A stretch of DNA of 64,000 nt from NCBI GenBank assembly GCA_017591395.1, contig WEDG01002057.1:149802-213801 (forward strand), written 5' to 3'. A program made the position numbers and the translations under genes. This stretch comes from Schistocephalus solidus. Taxonomy: Eukaryota; Platyhelminthes; Cestoda; Diphyllobothriidea; Diphyllobothriidae. The notes beneath the pieces were generated by a model. The model did not search any database and had not been told where the DNA came from. It saw only the letters and a program-made list of their open reading frames with translations. Of the stretch, positions 10,515 through 20,359 are shown in pieces; within the stretch, counting starts at the first letter, position 1; each line of letters starts with the position of its first letter.

Positions 10515-11183
10515 TTAGTTCTCCTTAGGGGCACGAGAACGGTTTACAGAGCGCTCGTTGGGATTTAGTCTACCTATGACCATACTCTTATCTGAAGGCT
10601 TCAATGAATCCATCAGAGTTGATTGTGACTTTGTCCTCCTGTTGTGTTGTTTCCCCATTGCAGCTTGCCACGCGTTTGTTTCTTCGGATTCAACCACGGG
10701 CTCTTTAGAACACCCAAGATAGCAGGATGAGATTTGTGGTTTGCTCTGGTCGTCGTCCATAGGATTCAGAAACTGTGCTCCTGTTATCCGGTCATTATGG
10801 GTACTCGTGTCCAAACATTGTGAGCTGTAACCAGCTGTATTTTTTGATACTTTTGGTGCTTTAGTCACTACCTTTTTAACTGGAATATTGCTAAGCGTAT
10901 TTCGTTGAGTAATTTTATCTTGCAAGAGCTTCCTTAAGTCTGCAAGCTCATTTTCCAGTTTTTGAACTCTTATTAAAATATAAGAACATCCAACGCAAGA
11001 TTCGTCCTCGTAGCCGACGTATTTGGCTGCCATTACGCTTTTTGCGCGCTTTGCTGGTTTTTGGTTGTAAGTATAAACTGATTGAGTGCCAGTCGTCGAT
11101 GTCGAAGCCAGCTCAACAGGCTTTCCTTTAAAGGAAGTTCCGTGACTGGTTCTGTTGCAAGCAAACAATTGTTTTGAGTCCAT
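10515..11183 (-). CDS. LINE ORF1 protein, intact 222-residue frame
   Basis: A 222-residue frame starting with Met at 11183 and uninterrupted to 10515. Around residues 60-90 a CXXC pair (DESCVGCSY) is followed directly by a leucine heptad stretch (LIRVQKLENELADLRKLLQD) suggestive of a coiled coil. The rest is basic and serine-rich with a Lys/Arg-rich tail. LINE ORF1 proteins bind the element's RNA, and coiled-coil trimerisation is common. No RRM is visible, unlike the ORF1 at 12.4-12.9 kb. It lies about 450 bp upstream of the ORF2 endonuclease on the same strand. Assigned from position and architecture rather than clear sequence identity. Confidence 0.6.
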   Translation of the reverse strand: MDSKQLFACNRTSHGTSFKGKPVELASTSTTGTQSVYTYNQKPAKRAKSVMAAKYVGYEDESCVGCSYILIRVQKLENELADLRKLLQDKITQRNTLSNIPVKKVVTKAPKVSKNTAGYSSQCLDTSTHNDRITGAQFLNPMDDDQSKPQISSCYLGCSKEPVVESEETNAWQAAMGKQHNRRTKSQSTLMDSLKPSDKSMVIGRLNPNERSVNRSRAPKEN

Positions 11184-11190
11184 AAATGTT

Positions 11191-12427
11191 AAAAAAACTG
11201 CGTAAAAGTATGTTCTCCTTTGAGCGTATAACGAAAATTTCCGACTGGCTTTGGAGTATGGCGAGTATTTTATGCAATATGAGCAAAAATAATTTTACTT
11301 GTTAAAAAATGCTTTTGAAAAATACTATAAACGGTATGAAGGTTATTCAGGAACTACTCAGCCTTTCGGAGATGTCGAAGGTCCTGGATAACTTAAGATC
11401 TTCACGAGGTTGTACACATATGGTTCCCTGAGTGGTTGTCAGTTTTTATTGGTGCAGAGGCTGCGCAGTCAACTTGAATAACATGATAAACAAATTCCAA
11501 TTCGATATTCTGCCGCTGCGTGGCACAAATGTGAGGGGTTAGGTTGGGCTTTTAGCTCTGTTAGTATGGTGAATAATTGCATAAACTTTCGTGATGTTTC
11601 GTCAAATTCACCGATTACCAGATATATGTTTAACAGGAATGCTGTAGTAGAGTAAAATGGCCCATAAAATGATAGACAGTGACAAAATCATTAAAATAAC
11701 CCAAATACTAAAGCACTCAGTCCGATTTCTATTATTTGACCTAGCCAAACATTTGAAATACCTTAAAGGTTGACATCAATAAAAATTCTATACGTAAGAC
11801 ACTTAAATCAAGATCAAGATATATCTTATGATTCCAATTAATTTGCTCGTCGTTTGAAATTGGTTTCGAATTTCAAGTCCCTCGAGCCTACGAGTTTTTA
11901 GTCTCCACCTCAGTGTAGAAGACACGGTGCTGGGAACTTATTAATGAATTGTCTGTATATTCCGCTGAGTTCATAAATTGCGGCCTCACGTAAGGATTTC
12001 GAGGCTTGCAAAAAAAACAAAAAGTATACTGCTGAGGATTCTTCCATGTCCCAGAATTGATCTCAACTGGAATTGCTAGCCTGGGTCTTTGCTGATTGCT
12101 TAAAACCCCGCCGGCTGTGTGCTCCCTGCATCTGCTTTTCACTCGTGGAAGGTCTCAAACCAAAGGCTGAGTCCTTATCTTTTCATATTCTTATTGTTGA
12201 ATATACTAACTGACTCTCTGTTAATTATTTGGCGATTCTAACATCAATTGCATTTGCTGTGTATCCGCATAAGTATGCGAAACGTTGGTGCTTTAAGTGT
12301 TTTGCCACGAAAAATTGTTCAATGACCTAGTTTCGCACATGCACAACAAAATGGCGTAGGACCGTCTATCGACGCCTCTTACCACTCGGCCATATTGGCA
12401 GGGGATTTTCGTCGGCGAATTAAAAGA
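11191..12427. other. LINE 5' flank; no recognised gene
   Basis: Probably includes the 5' untranslated region of the minus-strand LINE next to 11.19 kb. The rest (to 12.43 kb) holds only short frames, the longest an unrecognised 84-codon minus frame at 12142-11888. No promoter or RNA gene was recognised. Confidence 0.4.
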
Positions 12428-12430
12428 CTA

Positions 12431-12902
12431 GCAGAAATTAGTTGCAACTATTGTTACTCACTCAATTGAAAGACATGAGCTGCAAACGGGCACTCGATTG
12501 AGTCGAAAACATAATGTTATCATAAAGGGCGCTCCTGAGTCAGTGTCAGTAATTCCGAAGGAGCGAATAAAACATGATTCGGAATTCCCTCAATTGTATG
12601 CAAAAACGTTGCTAATGGACCGTGAGTCCATTCACATTCTCAAGGCATATAGAAGAGGGAAGGCTCAGTCAACACCCGATTCAAATCCTCGACCAAGACC
12701 TCTTAAAATCATCTTGGAAGACGAAGAACAGGCACAGGTCCTGCTACAGAGAAAATCAACCCTACGGGGTCCACACTCTAAAAGTTTTTTTCCAACCGGA
12801 ATACGGGCTGAAAGAGCGAATAAAAGTGCGACAATAAGACAGTATAATTCAGTTTATGTAAGGGAGATAGGCAGAGCCTTTGAAAAACCTATTAACAGAT
12901 AG
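12431..12902 (+). CDS. LINE ORF1 fragment with RRM-like domain
   Basis: The frame is open from just after a TAG near 12430. It begins with a charged helical lead (THSIERHELQ) and passes into SRKHNVIIKGAPESV, the beta-1 strand typical of the RRM in L1/CR1-type ORF1 proteins. Later come KAYRRGKAQSTPDSNPRPRP and LKIILEDEEQAQVLL, the usual R-GK, PRPL and iL-(d/s)-eeqA series. The end (ERANKSATIRQYNSVYVREI) matches the C-terminal domain. The 5' end is missing and no in-frame ATG is seen, so this is a 5'-truncated copy. It stands alone: the next LINE at 12.95 kb is on the opposite strand. Known function is nucleic-acid chaperone for the LINE RNA. Confidence 0.65.
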
Positions 12903-13229
12903 ACGCTAGCAAAATATGCAAATGCTACATGGCGATAGTCGTTTTAGTATATCGATCATTGCTGTCGACTAAATCTATGTCCATCAAGTAAAAATTCATA
13001 AATTCTTCTTGTAAACATTTCAACACTTTCAGCCTGATCAACCGAAGTTGGCAGTTTGTTCCATTCTTCAATCACCCGTTGCGAAAAGAAGTTGGCCCGC
13101 ACTTCAAGTTTGGCGTGTTTTTTTCAGTTTGTATTGGTGACCTTTGGAGACTTGTCATGTTTGCCAATTCAAAAAAGTTGGCCATCTGAAGAGCACAATC
13201 AACTCCTCTGACCAGTTTGAAGACTAAGA

Positions 13230-14232
13230 TCATATCCCCTCTGTATTGCCTATAAGAGAGAGGGGAAAAATTTTAAGTCTTTCTAGGCGGCCCTCATACG
13301 GTAGGCATTCCAATCCTCTGACTAGTTTCATTGCCCTCCGTTGAACTTTCTCCAGCAGAGCGTAGTCATGTTTCGTCCAAGGGCGCCACGCCTGAACGCA
13401 ATATTCCAACATCGGCCGGATAAATGTTCCGAACACGCGCCCAAAAAGCTCTCCATCAAAATTAACGAAGGACCTCCTGATTGCCCTTAAGATACACATA
13501 GCTTTCTTTGCGATATTCGCACAGTGCGACGATGGTTTGAGAGTTGGTGTTATCCATATACCCAAGTCCTTTAGAATATTTTACCTCCTTGAGTTAGTGA
13601 CCTCTGATGAAGTACTGGTATTCAAACCTAATCATCCTTCTGGATCTAGACTGTAGTCGGATTATTTGGCATTTGTTAAGATTAAGGTTCAGCAGCCACT
13701 CATCACACCATTTTTTCAAGCGATCTAAGTTTTGTTGTAATTTCCTCGCATCCTCCGGTTTTTCAATCGAGTTCCATAACTTCAGATCGTCAGCGAACAT
13801 TACCTTCTCGCATGTCAGACAATCCAGGCAGTCGTTTACGTATATCAGAAATGAAATGGGACCCAGAACGCTGCCCTGCGGAACTCCACTGTGAATGGTT
13901 TCCTAGGGAGACTTGGCGTCTCCGATACGAACACACTGGCGCCTGTCTGTGAGAATGTTGGCCAACCATTTGAGTAGGTTGCCAGTCACACCCATTTGAC
14001 GGAGCTTAAAGATCAGACGTTTGTTTGGAACACTGTCAAAGGCTTTGCTAAAGTCAATGTAGACCGCATCGACTGACAAACCCATTTCTAATGGTTTTGT
14101 CCAAATTTCGATGGATGTGAGCATGTTTGTGAGGCAGGATCGACCACTTCGAAATCCATGTTGATATGAACTAAGCAAGTTATTCTCTTCAAGATGTCTC
14201 ATCAGTTCTGTTTTGATTATCTTCTCCATCAT
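13230..14232 (-). pseudogene. RT remnant of the 13-15 kb LINE
   Basis: The frame at 14232-13903 includes MEKIIKTELMRHLEENNLLS, then SYQHGFRSGRSCLTNML, then motif A in VYIDFSKAFDSVPNKRL. The frame at 13800-13594 begins MFADDLKLW, so the catalytic FADD is intact (13797-13786). The frame at 13565-13230 has TFIRPMLEYCVQAWRPW and QRRAMKLVRGLECLPYEGRL, the typical C-terminal region. Frame changes separate the blocks; the GVPQG-type segment lies in a break near 13.88 kb. Confidence 0.85.
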
Positions 14233-14321
14233 TTTGCAACAGATAATTGTGAGGCTGACTGGTCGGAAACTGTTTGGTGATATCCTCTCTCCTCCTTTAT
14301 AGATGGGGGCTATGTTGGGGG

Positions 14322-15180
14322 TTATGTGCTCTCACTTGCAGCATGACATTTGGGTACAGAAAAATGACTGTACTCCCAAGCAAGAACACACTGATTACGT
14401 CGTTCAAGGAGCACGTAAGAATTTAATGCAAGGATGCAATTGTCGTCTCTACTTATGATTAGATCCAAACAGCTTGACTGCTGCCCATTTCGGAACCGCG
14501 TCTCCATTGTGACATATTGGGTGAAAAAGCTCGTCGTTTACCAACTGAAGTAATTTCTGTTTGAAATAATTTTCCCATCGCGAGCAGTACATTGATACCC
14601 AATCGATATCGGGAGCGTTGAAATCTGTTAGTATTTATAAGTGTTTGCTACGGCAGATTTGCTTTACCTCTGGGATGAGTGCTTCGTCCGTGTCCGTTCG
14701 CTGTCCTGGGGGTCAAAATACCACGGCAATATGGAGGTCTGGTTGGTTTGGGACTTTCAATCTGCAACTAAGTATTTCGCAAGCCGATTTCCTAATTGGC
14801 GAGGGCCCATCCGGAATAAAGTCAATGCCTTCTCGTATTAACATTGCGATTCACCCACCCCTACGTCCGCTTCTATCCATGCGGATAAGCTGAAATCCGT
14901 CTACCCTGACTTCTGTGTCTGCGATTTGTTCATTTAACCATGTTTCAGTTAGAGCTATGAAGTTAGGTTGTAAATGGGTCACGACCAGTTTGATTTCATC
15001 CATTTTGTTCAAAAGACTCTGCAAATATTTGTACATCATTGTCCTCTTGTTTTGTTCCCTTGATTTCTGAAAATATTTGGTTCTTTCTTGCACATGGTTA
15101 TTATTGCTGGATATTTCGCAAGATATATCCAGTCCCCTGGAACTGGAAACACGAGGGACCAATTTCAAGTCACATCTCAA
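14322..15180 (-). pseudogene. Endonuclease remnant of the 13-15 kb LINE
   Basis: The frame at 15180-14851 reads LVVTHLQPNFIALTETWLNE, then VDGFQLIRMDRSGRRGG: the first half of the AP-endonuclease fold with the TETW Glu. The remainder is scattered over other frames to 14.32 kb, where SCLDLIISRDDN resembles the DL-(I/F) segment before the terminal SDH. Frameshifted and inactive. Confidence 0.7.
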
Positions 15181-15328
15181 AATGAGGGACGGACAGATAG
15201 TTCAAAAGAAAAGAGCATTTCTTTGGCCGAAAGGCAGTCACTCTGACAGCATGACAGTTCCGTTTTAGAAACCGAAAACTGGCTCGCTCTAAATAATCGT
15301 CCTAAATTACAGATCTCTGCTTAATACG

Positions 15329-15883
15329 ATGCCTTTGCTCCAGACTCTGGTTTTCATCCACCGCCCCGATTTTGTAATAGTTACCGAGACATGGGCAACA
15401 CCCTGTTTATCCGACTCCGAACTCTCTGTTCTAGGCTACGCTTACATTCGGAATGATCGGCACGAGGGCCGTGGCGGAGGAAGCTGTATCTATGTTAAGC
15501 AACCACTTACATTTCTGCCGTTCAACTATCGACAATTAACCGCGGTAGAAAAGAGCGGTTAGCTCTGAGTTTTTCTAAAAGATAAATACATTTTACTCGT
15601 TGGTAGTGTCTATCGCCCACCCAATGCCAGCGAGGATTACGATCTTTGCCTCTCGCTTGCATTTCACACCGCAGCTGACTTAAATCTGAAGTAGTGCTTG
15701 ATTGCAGGTGACTTCAATCTTCCTGGAGTTAATTGGTTTCCACCTTCCGGTCCTGAAAATTTCGAAGACCTACTTGAGGCCATAGATATAGGCATGTGGG
15801 ACCAGGTAGTTTATTTTCCAACCCGAGGATCATACATACTTGATCTTATTTTTTGTCGAGGTTGTCAGCCATTCTCAGTATGA
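15329..15883 (+). pseudogene. Endonuclease domain of the 15-18 kb LINE
   Basis: The first block (15329-15562) reads VIVTETWATPCLSDSELSVL then YIRNDRHEGRGGGSCIYVKQ. The second (15698-15883) reads MIAGDFNLPGVNWFPPSGPE and VYFPTRGSYILDLIF. The TETW, GDFN and DL(I/V)F signatures of a LINE AP-endonuclease are visible. A stop at about 15560 and a frame change split the domain, and the terminal SDH is not clear. Confidence 0.8.
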
Positions 15884-16241
15884 CCTTTAGATCCACTTGG
15901 GAGTTCTGCCCATGCTATAGTTCTTTCTTCACTAGAACTAGAGGCTAATGAAACGTTTTCCAAACAATATAGTTTTTTCCGTGATTTCAGATCAGCAAAT
16001 ATGGGGGAATTGATAACACATCTAAATTCCCACGATTGGACTATTTTCTTTGAATGTTCGGATGTGAATGTTTGTACTTATACTTTGTACCAAGTTTTTG
16101 GTCCAAATCATTTTTCGTTTTGTTCCCCGTAAGAAAATAACTAATGTCAAAGATGAAGTCTACCTCCCTTTATCATTCCGCCGTAGACTGCGTAGACTCT
16201 CCCGTCGTTTTCATCTATAAAACGATACTTCCATCCTGCCC

Positions 16242-17425
16242 TTGATCCAACAAATCTTTAAAGAGTCCAAGAGGCTGTCTGACGAAAAATCACTAGCTGA
16301 TGAGGTCAACCTTGCCAAAAACCCTTTTTTAAATGTTGCGAATCTCGTTTCGCTCACAGTAAAAGCGCAGCGAAAAACGCAGCACCCCGTTCTTCGAGGC
16401 GCCTTAGGAAACCCTATGGCTGACGCTAAGTTGACAGCTGATAGCTTCAATGCTTTCTTGTCTAGAACGTTTAGTGAACATACTGTCGCTTCCTTTCCTT
16501 ACATCAGGCTTTGAACTGGTAACGTTCTCAAAACCATTACTTTAACCCTCTGGGACGTGACCGTAGCCATTCAGCGTTTTCGTCAATCTGACAGCCCTGG
16601 ACAAGATGGTTTTCCGGTCAGCGTTCTTATGGCGGATGCAAATGACATAGTTACGTCCCTTCTGTATAATGTATTTATTCTTGCTCTTGACAGTGAAACC
16701 TTCCCTATTTTATGGAAGAAATCGCAAATTCTGCCTATTCCCAAACACGGTCGACCTACGTCATTTGACAAATTTAGGCCAATAAAAATACTGCCAGCAT
16801 TCTCGAAGAACTTAGAGACCTTGATCAACGATAAGATGATGCGTCACCTAACAGAGAATAATCCACTTACTGCGTCTCAGCATGGGATCCTCGAAAAAAG
16901 GTCTTGTGACACGCGCCAGCTCTTTTTTTTGATCATGTGCTACAATCGAGAGACAGTGGTTTTGCAATTTACACCGTTTACTTCGATTTCACGAAGGCTT
17001 TTCATCGGTTTGACCATGATCTCCTACTGCTGAAACTTGCCTCATTTGGCAAAGGAAACAAGCTTCTGAACTTCATACCCTCCTATTTGAATGCTCGCGC
17101 ACAACGCATTAAAATTTCTGATGTTATTCCCCCCCACGCATGTGAGGATGGAGTTTTTCAGGGTAGCGTGCTCGGCCCGCTTCTATTTTGTCTCTTTGTC
17201 AACGATGTTCCTGATTGTTTTCGGTATGGTAGGCCATTTATGTACCCTGAAGACTTAAAAGTTGCCTATCGATATAAACCGGTCGATCGCAACATCGTGC
17301 TTGAGCTCTTAAAAAGGATCTTCAGGCCTTCGGTCAGTGCTGTCGCACATGGCGCCTTTCACATTCTTGGCACAAGTGCTCCGTTATGGTTATTGGCGAC
17401 AACCAACAGCCCCACCTTAGCATAG
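16242..17425 (+). pseudogene. RT domain of the 15-18 kb LINE
   Basis: 16557-17033 carries SPGQDGFPVSVLMADANDIV, LILPIPK-like motif and FDKFRPIKILPAFSKNLETL (RT onset). 16937-17425 carries motif A as TVYFDFTKAFHRFDHDLLLL and then GVFQGSVLGPLLFCLFVNDV. The catalytic box that should read FADD is YPED (in PFMYPEDLKVAY), so one of the paired aspartates is replaced. Frames overlap with a shift near 16.93 kb. Confidence 0.8.
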
Positions 17426-17515
17426 ACGGTCATGACCTAAATGTGCCAGGCGTTTTATAGGATCTGGGTATATCATATTCTAGTAGTCTTAATCTGTCAG
17501 AGCACTGCGCCCTGA

Positions 17516-18270
17516 TTGTCTCGAAAGCACGCCAAACTACTAGGTTTATTCTCAGAAATTTTAAAACTGTCAATATTAGAATCAGCCTCTATTAAATGTT
17601 TATCAGGCCTAGTCTTGAATACTGCTAGTTTCTATTTAGCCTTCTGCACGCTAGTGAACGCAAGAAGATATAATCATTCCAGCACTTCTTTCAAAAAAGA
17701 GTTTTCTATTGAGAACACCGAAGCTTGTACCTCCAACAACAATGTGAGCTTACAAGCCTTGACCCGTTGTGGCTTCGCAGATTACAGAATGGCCAGTTTT
17801 GCTGTTTAAACTTTTAAAAAGTTGTACCTTTAACCCGCTTACATCTCTGAGGCAGCTCGACCCCTCTCGGCGCACCAGTCATCGAGCTGTATTTTTATTT
17901 CTTCCTTTGGCACGCACCATTAGATACCGACAGTTGTTTCTGTTAGCGATATAGCAATCTGGAATAAGCTACCCAGAAGTATCAAAATTCAGCTAAGCTA
18001 TCCCTTGTTTACAAGAGCTGTCACTAGTTTTCTTCATTCAGGACACTTTCCAAAACTTTTGGGTGCTGACTCTGTGGAAGCCCTCTTCTGTTCTGATGGC
18101 GTTCACGGACTCCGAATCATGTGCCGGACTTCATGCTGTGGTCGACAGCGAACAGCCGTGTGCCGACATACCTGCTGGCGCAGAATACCGGATCTATAAC
18201 ACTGAATGGATAAGTCCTTCACCGGGCACCTGTGTCAATGTTTTACTATCCTGAACTTTAATCTCTTAAT
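17516..18270 (+). pseudogene. 3' part of the 15-18 kb LINE
   Basis: Short frames continue the RT thumb and C-terminus: CLSGLVLNTASFYLAF, SHRAVFLFLPLARTIRYRQL, then in another frame SIWNKLPRSIKIQLSYPLFT ending near 18.04 kb. Degenerate. No poly(A) tail seen. Confidence 0.55.
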
Positions 18271-18444
18271 AAGCTGCAGTTTTTTCTCCTGAAAAACACT
18301 TGAAACAACGATAAGAAGTTTTTCTACTGTCAGCTTGACCCCTACTGTATATTTTTGACATTGCCTGTAAACTGGCAATAAATTAATAAGTATATTTTTT
18401 GAATAAAGTGTAAACGTGTCAGGTCAATCCCTCGACACAGAATT

Positions 18445-19394
18445 AGTTCAGTTCAGTTCAGTTGAGGGAACTTTACGTGACCAAAATAGGTCTGTTGACA
18501 TTAGCCTCCAAAGAGAGATGATGCAGTGAAGCTGAAAGGCATTCAAAAGGGAAAAAAGTAAAATGCAAAGAAACACAAAGCCTGATGTCTAAATTACACA
18601 TATCAATTTTTACTATTTATTTTAGCATAATTACCGTATAGTAATTTCCCATTTTCAAAAGCCATCCCACTTTACATCACCATACATTTCACATGCATAA
18701 CTGCACACGCATTTATCAAGATAGGTGCGTAATACTTAAAAACTCCTGCGGAAATTCAGTTCAGTCCAGTTCAGTGTATTTGAGGAAAAAAGGCTTGACG
18801 TTGAACTCCCTATTTGTCACATAACAATCGCTAGCATGAGAAGCAATATAAGGAAGTAACATTCAAGTGTATGAAAGCAGAGTTACGTATTTCACTGGTA
18901 TTTTAATATTATTTTGTCACAAAGTCCTCGTAGTGTTGCAAAATATGTATTTCAAGCCGATGTTTGAATGCCTCAACAGACTGGGACATTATAATCGCCT
19001 CAGGTAGGTTATTTCACGGTTCCTTGACACGGTTGGAGACAAAATACTTCCTTACATCCAATCTTTCTTGGGAAACACGTAATTTGAATGGATGCCCTCG
19101 GAGATTAGTCGTAGTGGCGAGTTGACTAATCTCCTTAGTCAAAATTACAGGAAAAACATAAAAACGGAAGATCAACCATGCCAAATTTTTTTCTGCTTCC
19201 TGTTTTAGCCCAGGAATTTTCAGCGAGCATATCAGTCGGAAATCGAACATATGTGGTTTGAGTTTAGACACTGGTAGGACCAAAAGTATCTTAAATATGA
19301 AAAAGTCTAATTCCCGGTGTTGAAATAAGCCAAGTTTTACACTATAGTTAAGGTCTAATTGTTCCGAATTTAGTTCAGGCTGCTTTTGAAGCAT
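18445..19394 (-). pseudogene. Two LINE 3'-end fragments (minus)
   Basis: Two closely spaced ends are marked by cagttcagttcagtt at 18.45 kb and ttcagttcagtccagttcag at 18.76 kb. The right-hand one has the CR1-type C-terminus at 19394-19014 (TTNLRGHPFKLRVSQERLDV, then RKYFVSNRVKEPW) and further residues down to about 18.93 kb. Neither includes RT core motifs, consistent with 5' truncation on insertion. Confidence 0.65.
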
Positions 19395-19399
19395 GGCGT

Positions 19400-20248
19400 C
19401 CTACATCATTCTTCATCTACCATTGGTAAACTTACAGGTAATTATCTCGATAATGTCTTTCGAAAGCAGTTTTAACGTCAAAATACCATCGTCTTGGCTC
19501 CCCCCAGAACACTCTGAATTACAAACTTATTGAACACAGTTAAGGTGTTTTTTTCCTAGGTTCTATGTTCACTGACGTTGTCCAATTTTTATTAAAAAAG
19601 CGAATTCTATTTAATTACAAACAAATAACTTGTTGGTTCTGAGGTAACTGTCAAAAATAAGCCATGGTTTAATTACATAGTAGGAATTAATGCACACCAT
19701 AATCAGCACAGAATCAAATAACTTCCAGGTTTTGGAAGCCGGATTTCCAGTCAAGTGCCTAGAGGAGTAACTCTACTCCAGAGATAGAGTTAATCACGTG
19801 CTATCAGGCTTATCCCATGGACAGCCTTTTGAAACCAAGAGAGAGGGAGTGTGATAGAGATTATCTATTAGATAGAATTGTTGGTTTTCCGAAACTCATT
19901 TAAATCCATATGCGCGCTGACAACGCTTCCTTTGTTGGATTTTATATCACCTAGGTAGTCACAGGAGCAGAAAATATTAAAATTGAATGTCCATATCAGA
20001 AGTTGCTACACTTCCAAGTTTCAGAAATTTGCGTCCAAAACTTAGCTATCATAGTGAACTAGTTTTTAAATTAAAGCTACTTCAAATAACAGTATATTTC
20101 CTTATCAAAAAAACAACAATCGAACAAGCATGAAAGCAAGGAGACCATTGGAGAGGTTTAACTGTACAGTTCAGAAATACCCTATAAAATTAAGGTTATG
20201 CCATTCAACCAATATTTGGATCTCGAGACACTTACCGTAACTGTTCCG
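19400..20248. other. 3' flank of the SLC13 gene
   Basis: No coding frame of note. It lies directly beyond the SLC13 stop codon and should hold the gene's 3' UTR. An AATAAA on the minus strand occurs near 19.59 kb, but the true poly(A) site cannot be told from sequence. Confidence 0.4.
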
Positions 20249-20359
20249 TTATGCCCAGGAAGGAGGTTTGCCCATTTTGAAAAGAGCTATTCCGTAGGCC
20301 ATGGTACAGAAAATGACGATAGCCTGCGTGCATATATTTAAGATGATACCCGTCTTCGC
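20249..20359 (-). CDS. SLC13 exon 14 (last) and stop
   Basis: 111 bp; acceptor actaccag. Encodes [20 protein letters not shown] then [16 protein letters not shown] and a TAA stop at 20251-20249. This is the terminal membrane helix with the usual KTG--(L/M)N start and a short tail ending in a PxW(A)-type motif. Confidence 0.93.
   Translation of the reverse strand, partial: AKTGIILNICTQAIVIFCTMAYGIALFKMGKPPSWA

Larger units (their letters stand above)
6985..11190 (-). mobile_element. Nearly full-length CR1/Jockey-type LINE (minus)
   Basis: Reading down the minus strand there is an ORF1 (11183-10515), then an ORF2 with AP-endonuclease (10062-9118), linker (8705-8381), RT (8109-7502) and 3' end (7445-7149). 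It closes at a short TTGAA-type repeat near 6.98 kb. Order and spacing are those of an autonomous non-LTR retrotransposon. ORF2 is broken by several frameshifts, so the copy is inactive. Confidence 0.85.
12950..15280 (-). mobile_element. Second CR1/Jockey-type LINE (minus), ORF2 only
   Basis: Minus-strand ORF2 remnants run from an endonuclease start near 15.18 kb to an RT C-terminus near 12.95 kb. ORF1 is absent. Same general family as the 7.0-11.2 kb LINE but clearly a different subfamily (FADD box intact, different thumb). Confidence 0.8.
15329..18270 (+). mobile_element. Plus-strand LINE of a different family
   Basis: Plus-strand blocks in order: endonuclease (15329-15883), linker (16242-16514), RT (16557-17425) and C-terminal part (17516-18040). 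It abuts the opposite-strand LINE ending at about 15.28 kb. The blocks are interrupted by stops and frameshifts. Confidence 0.8.
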
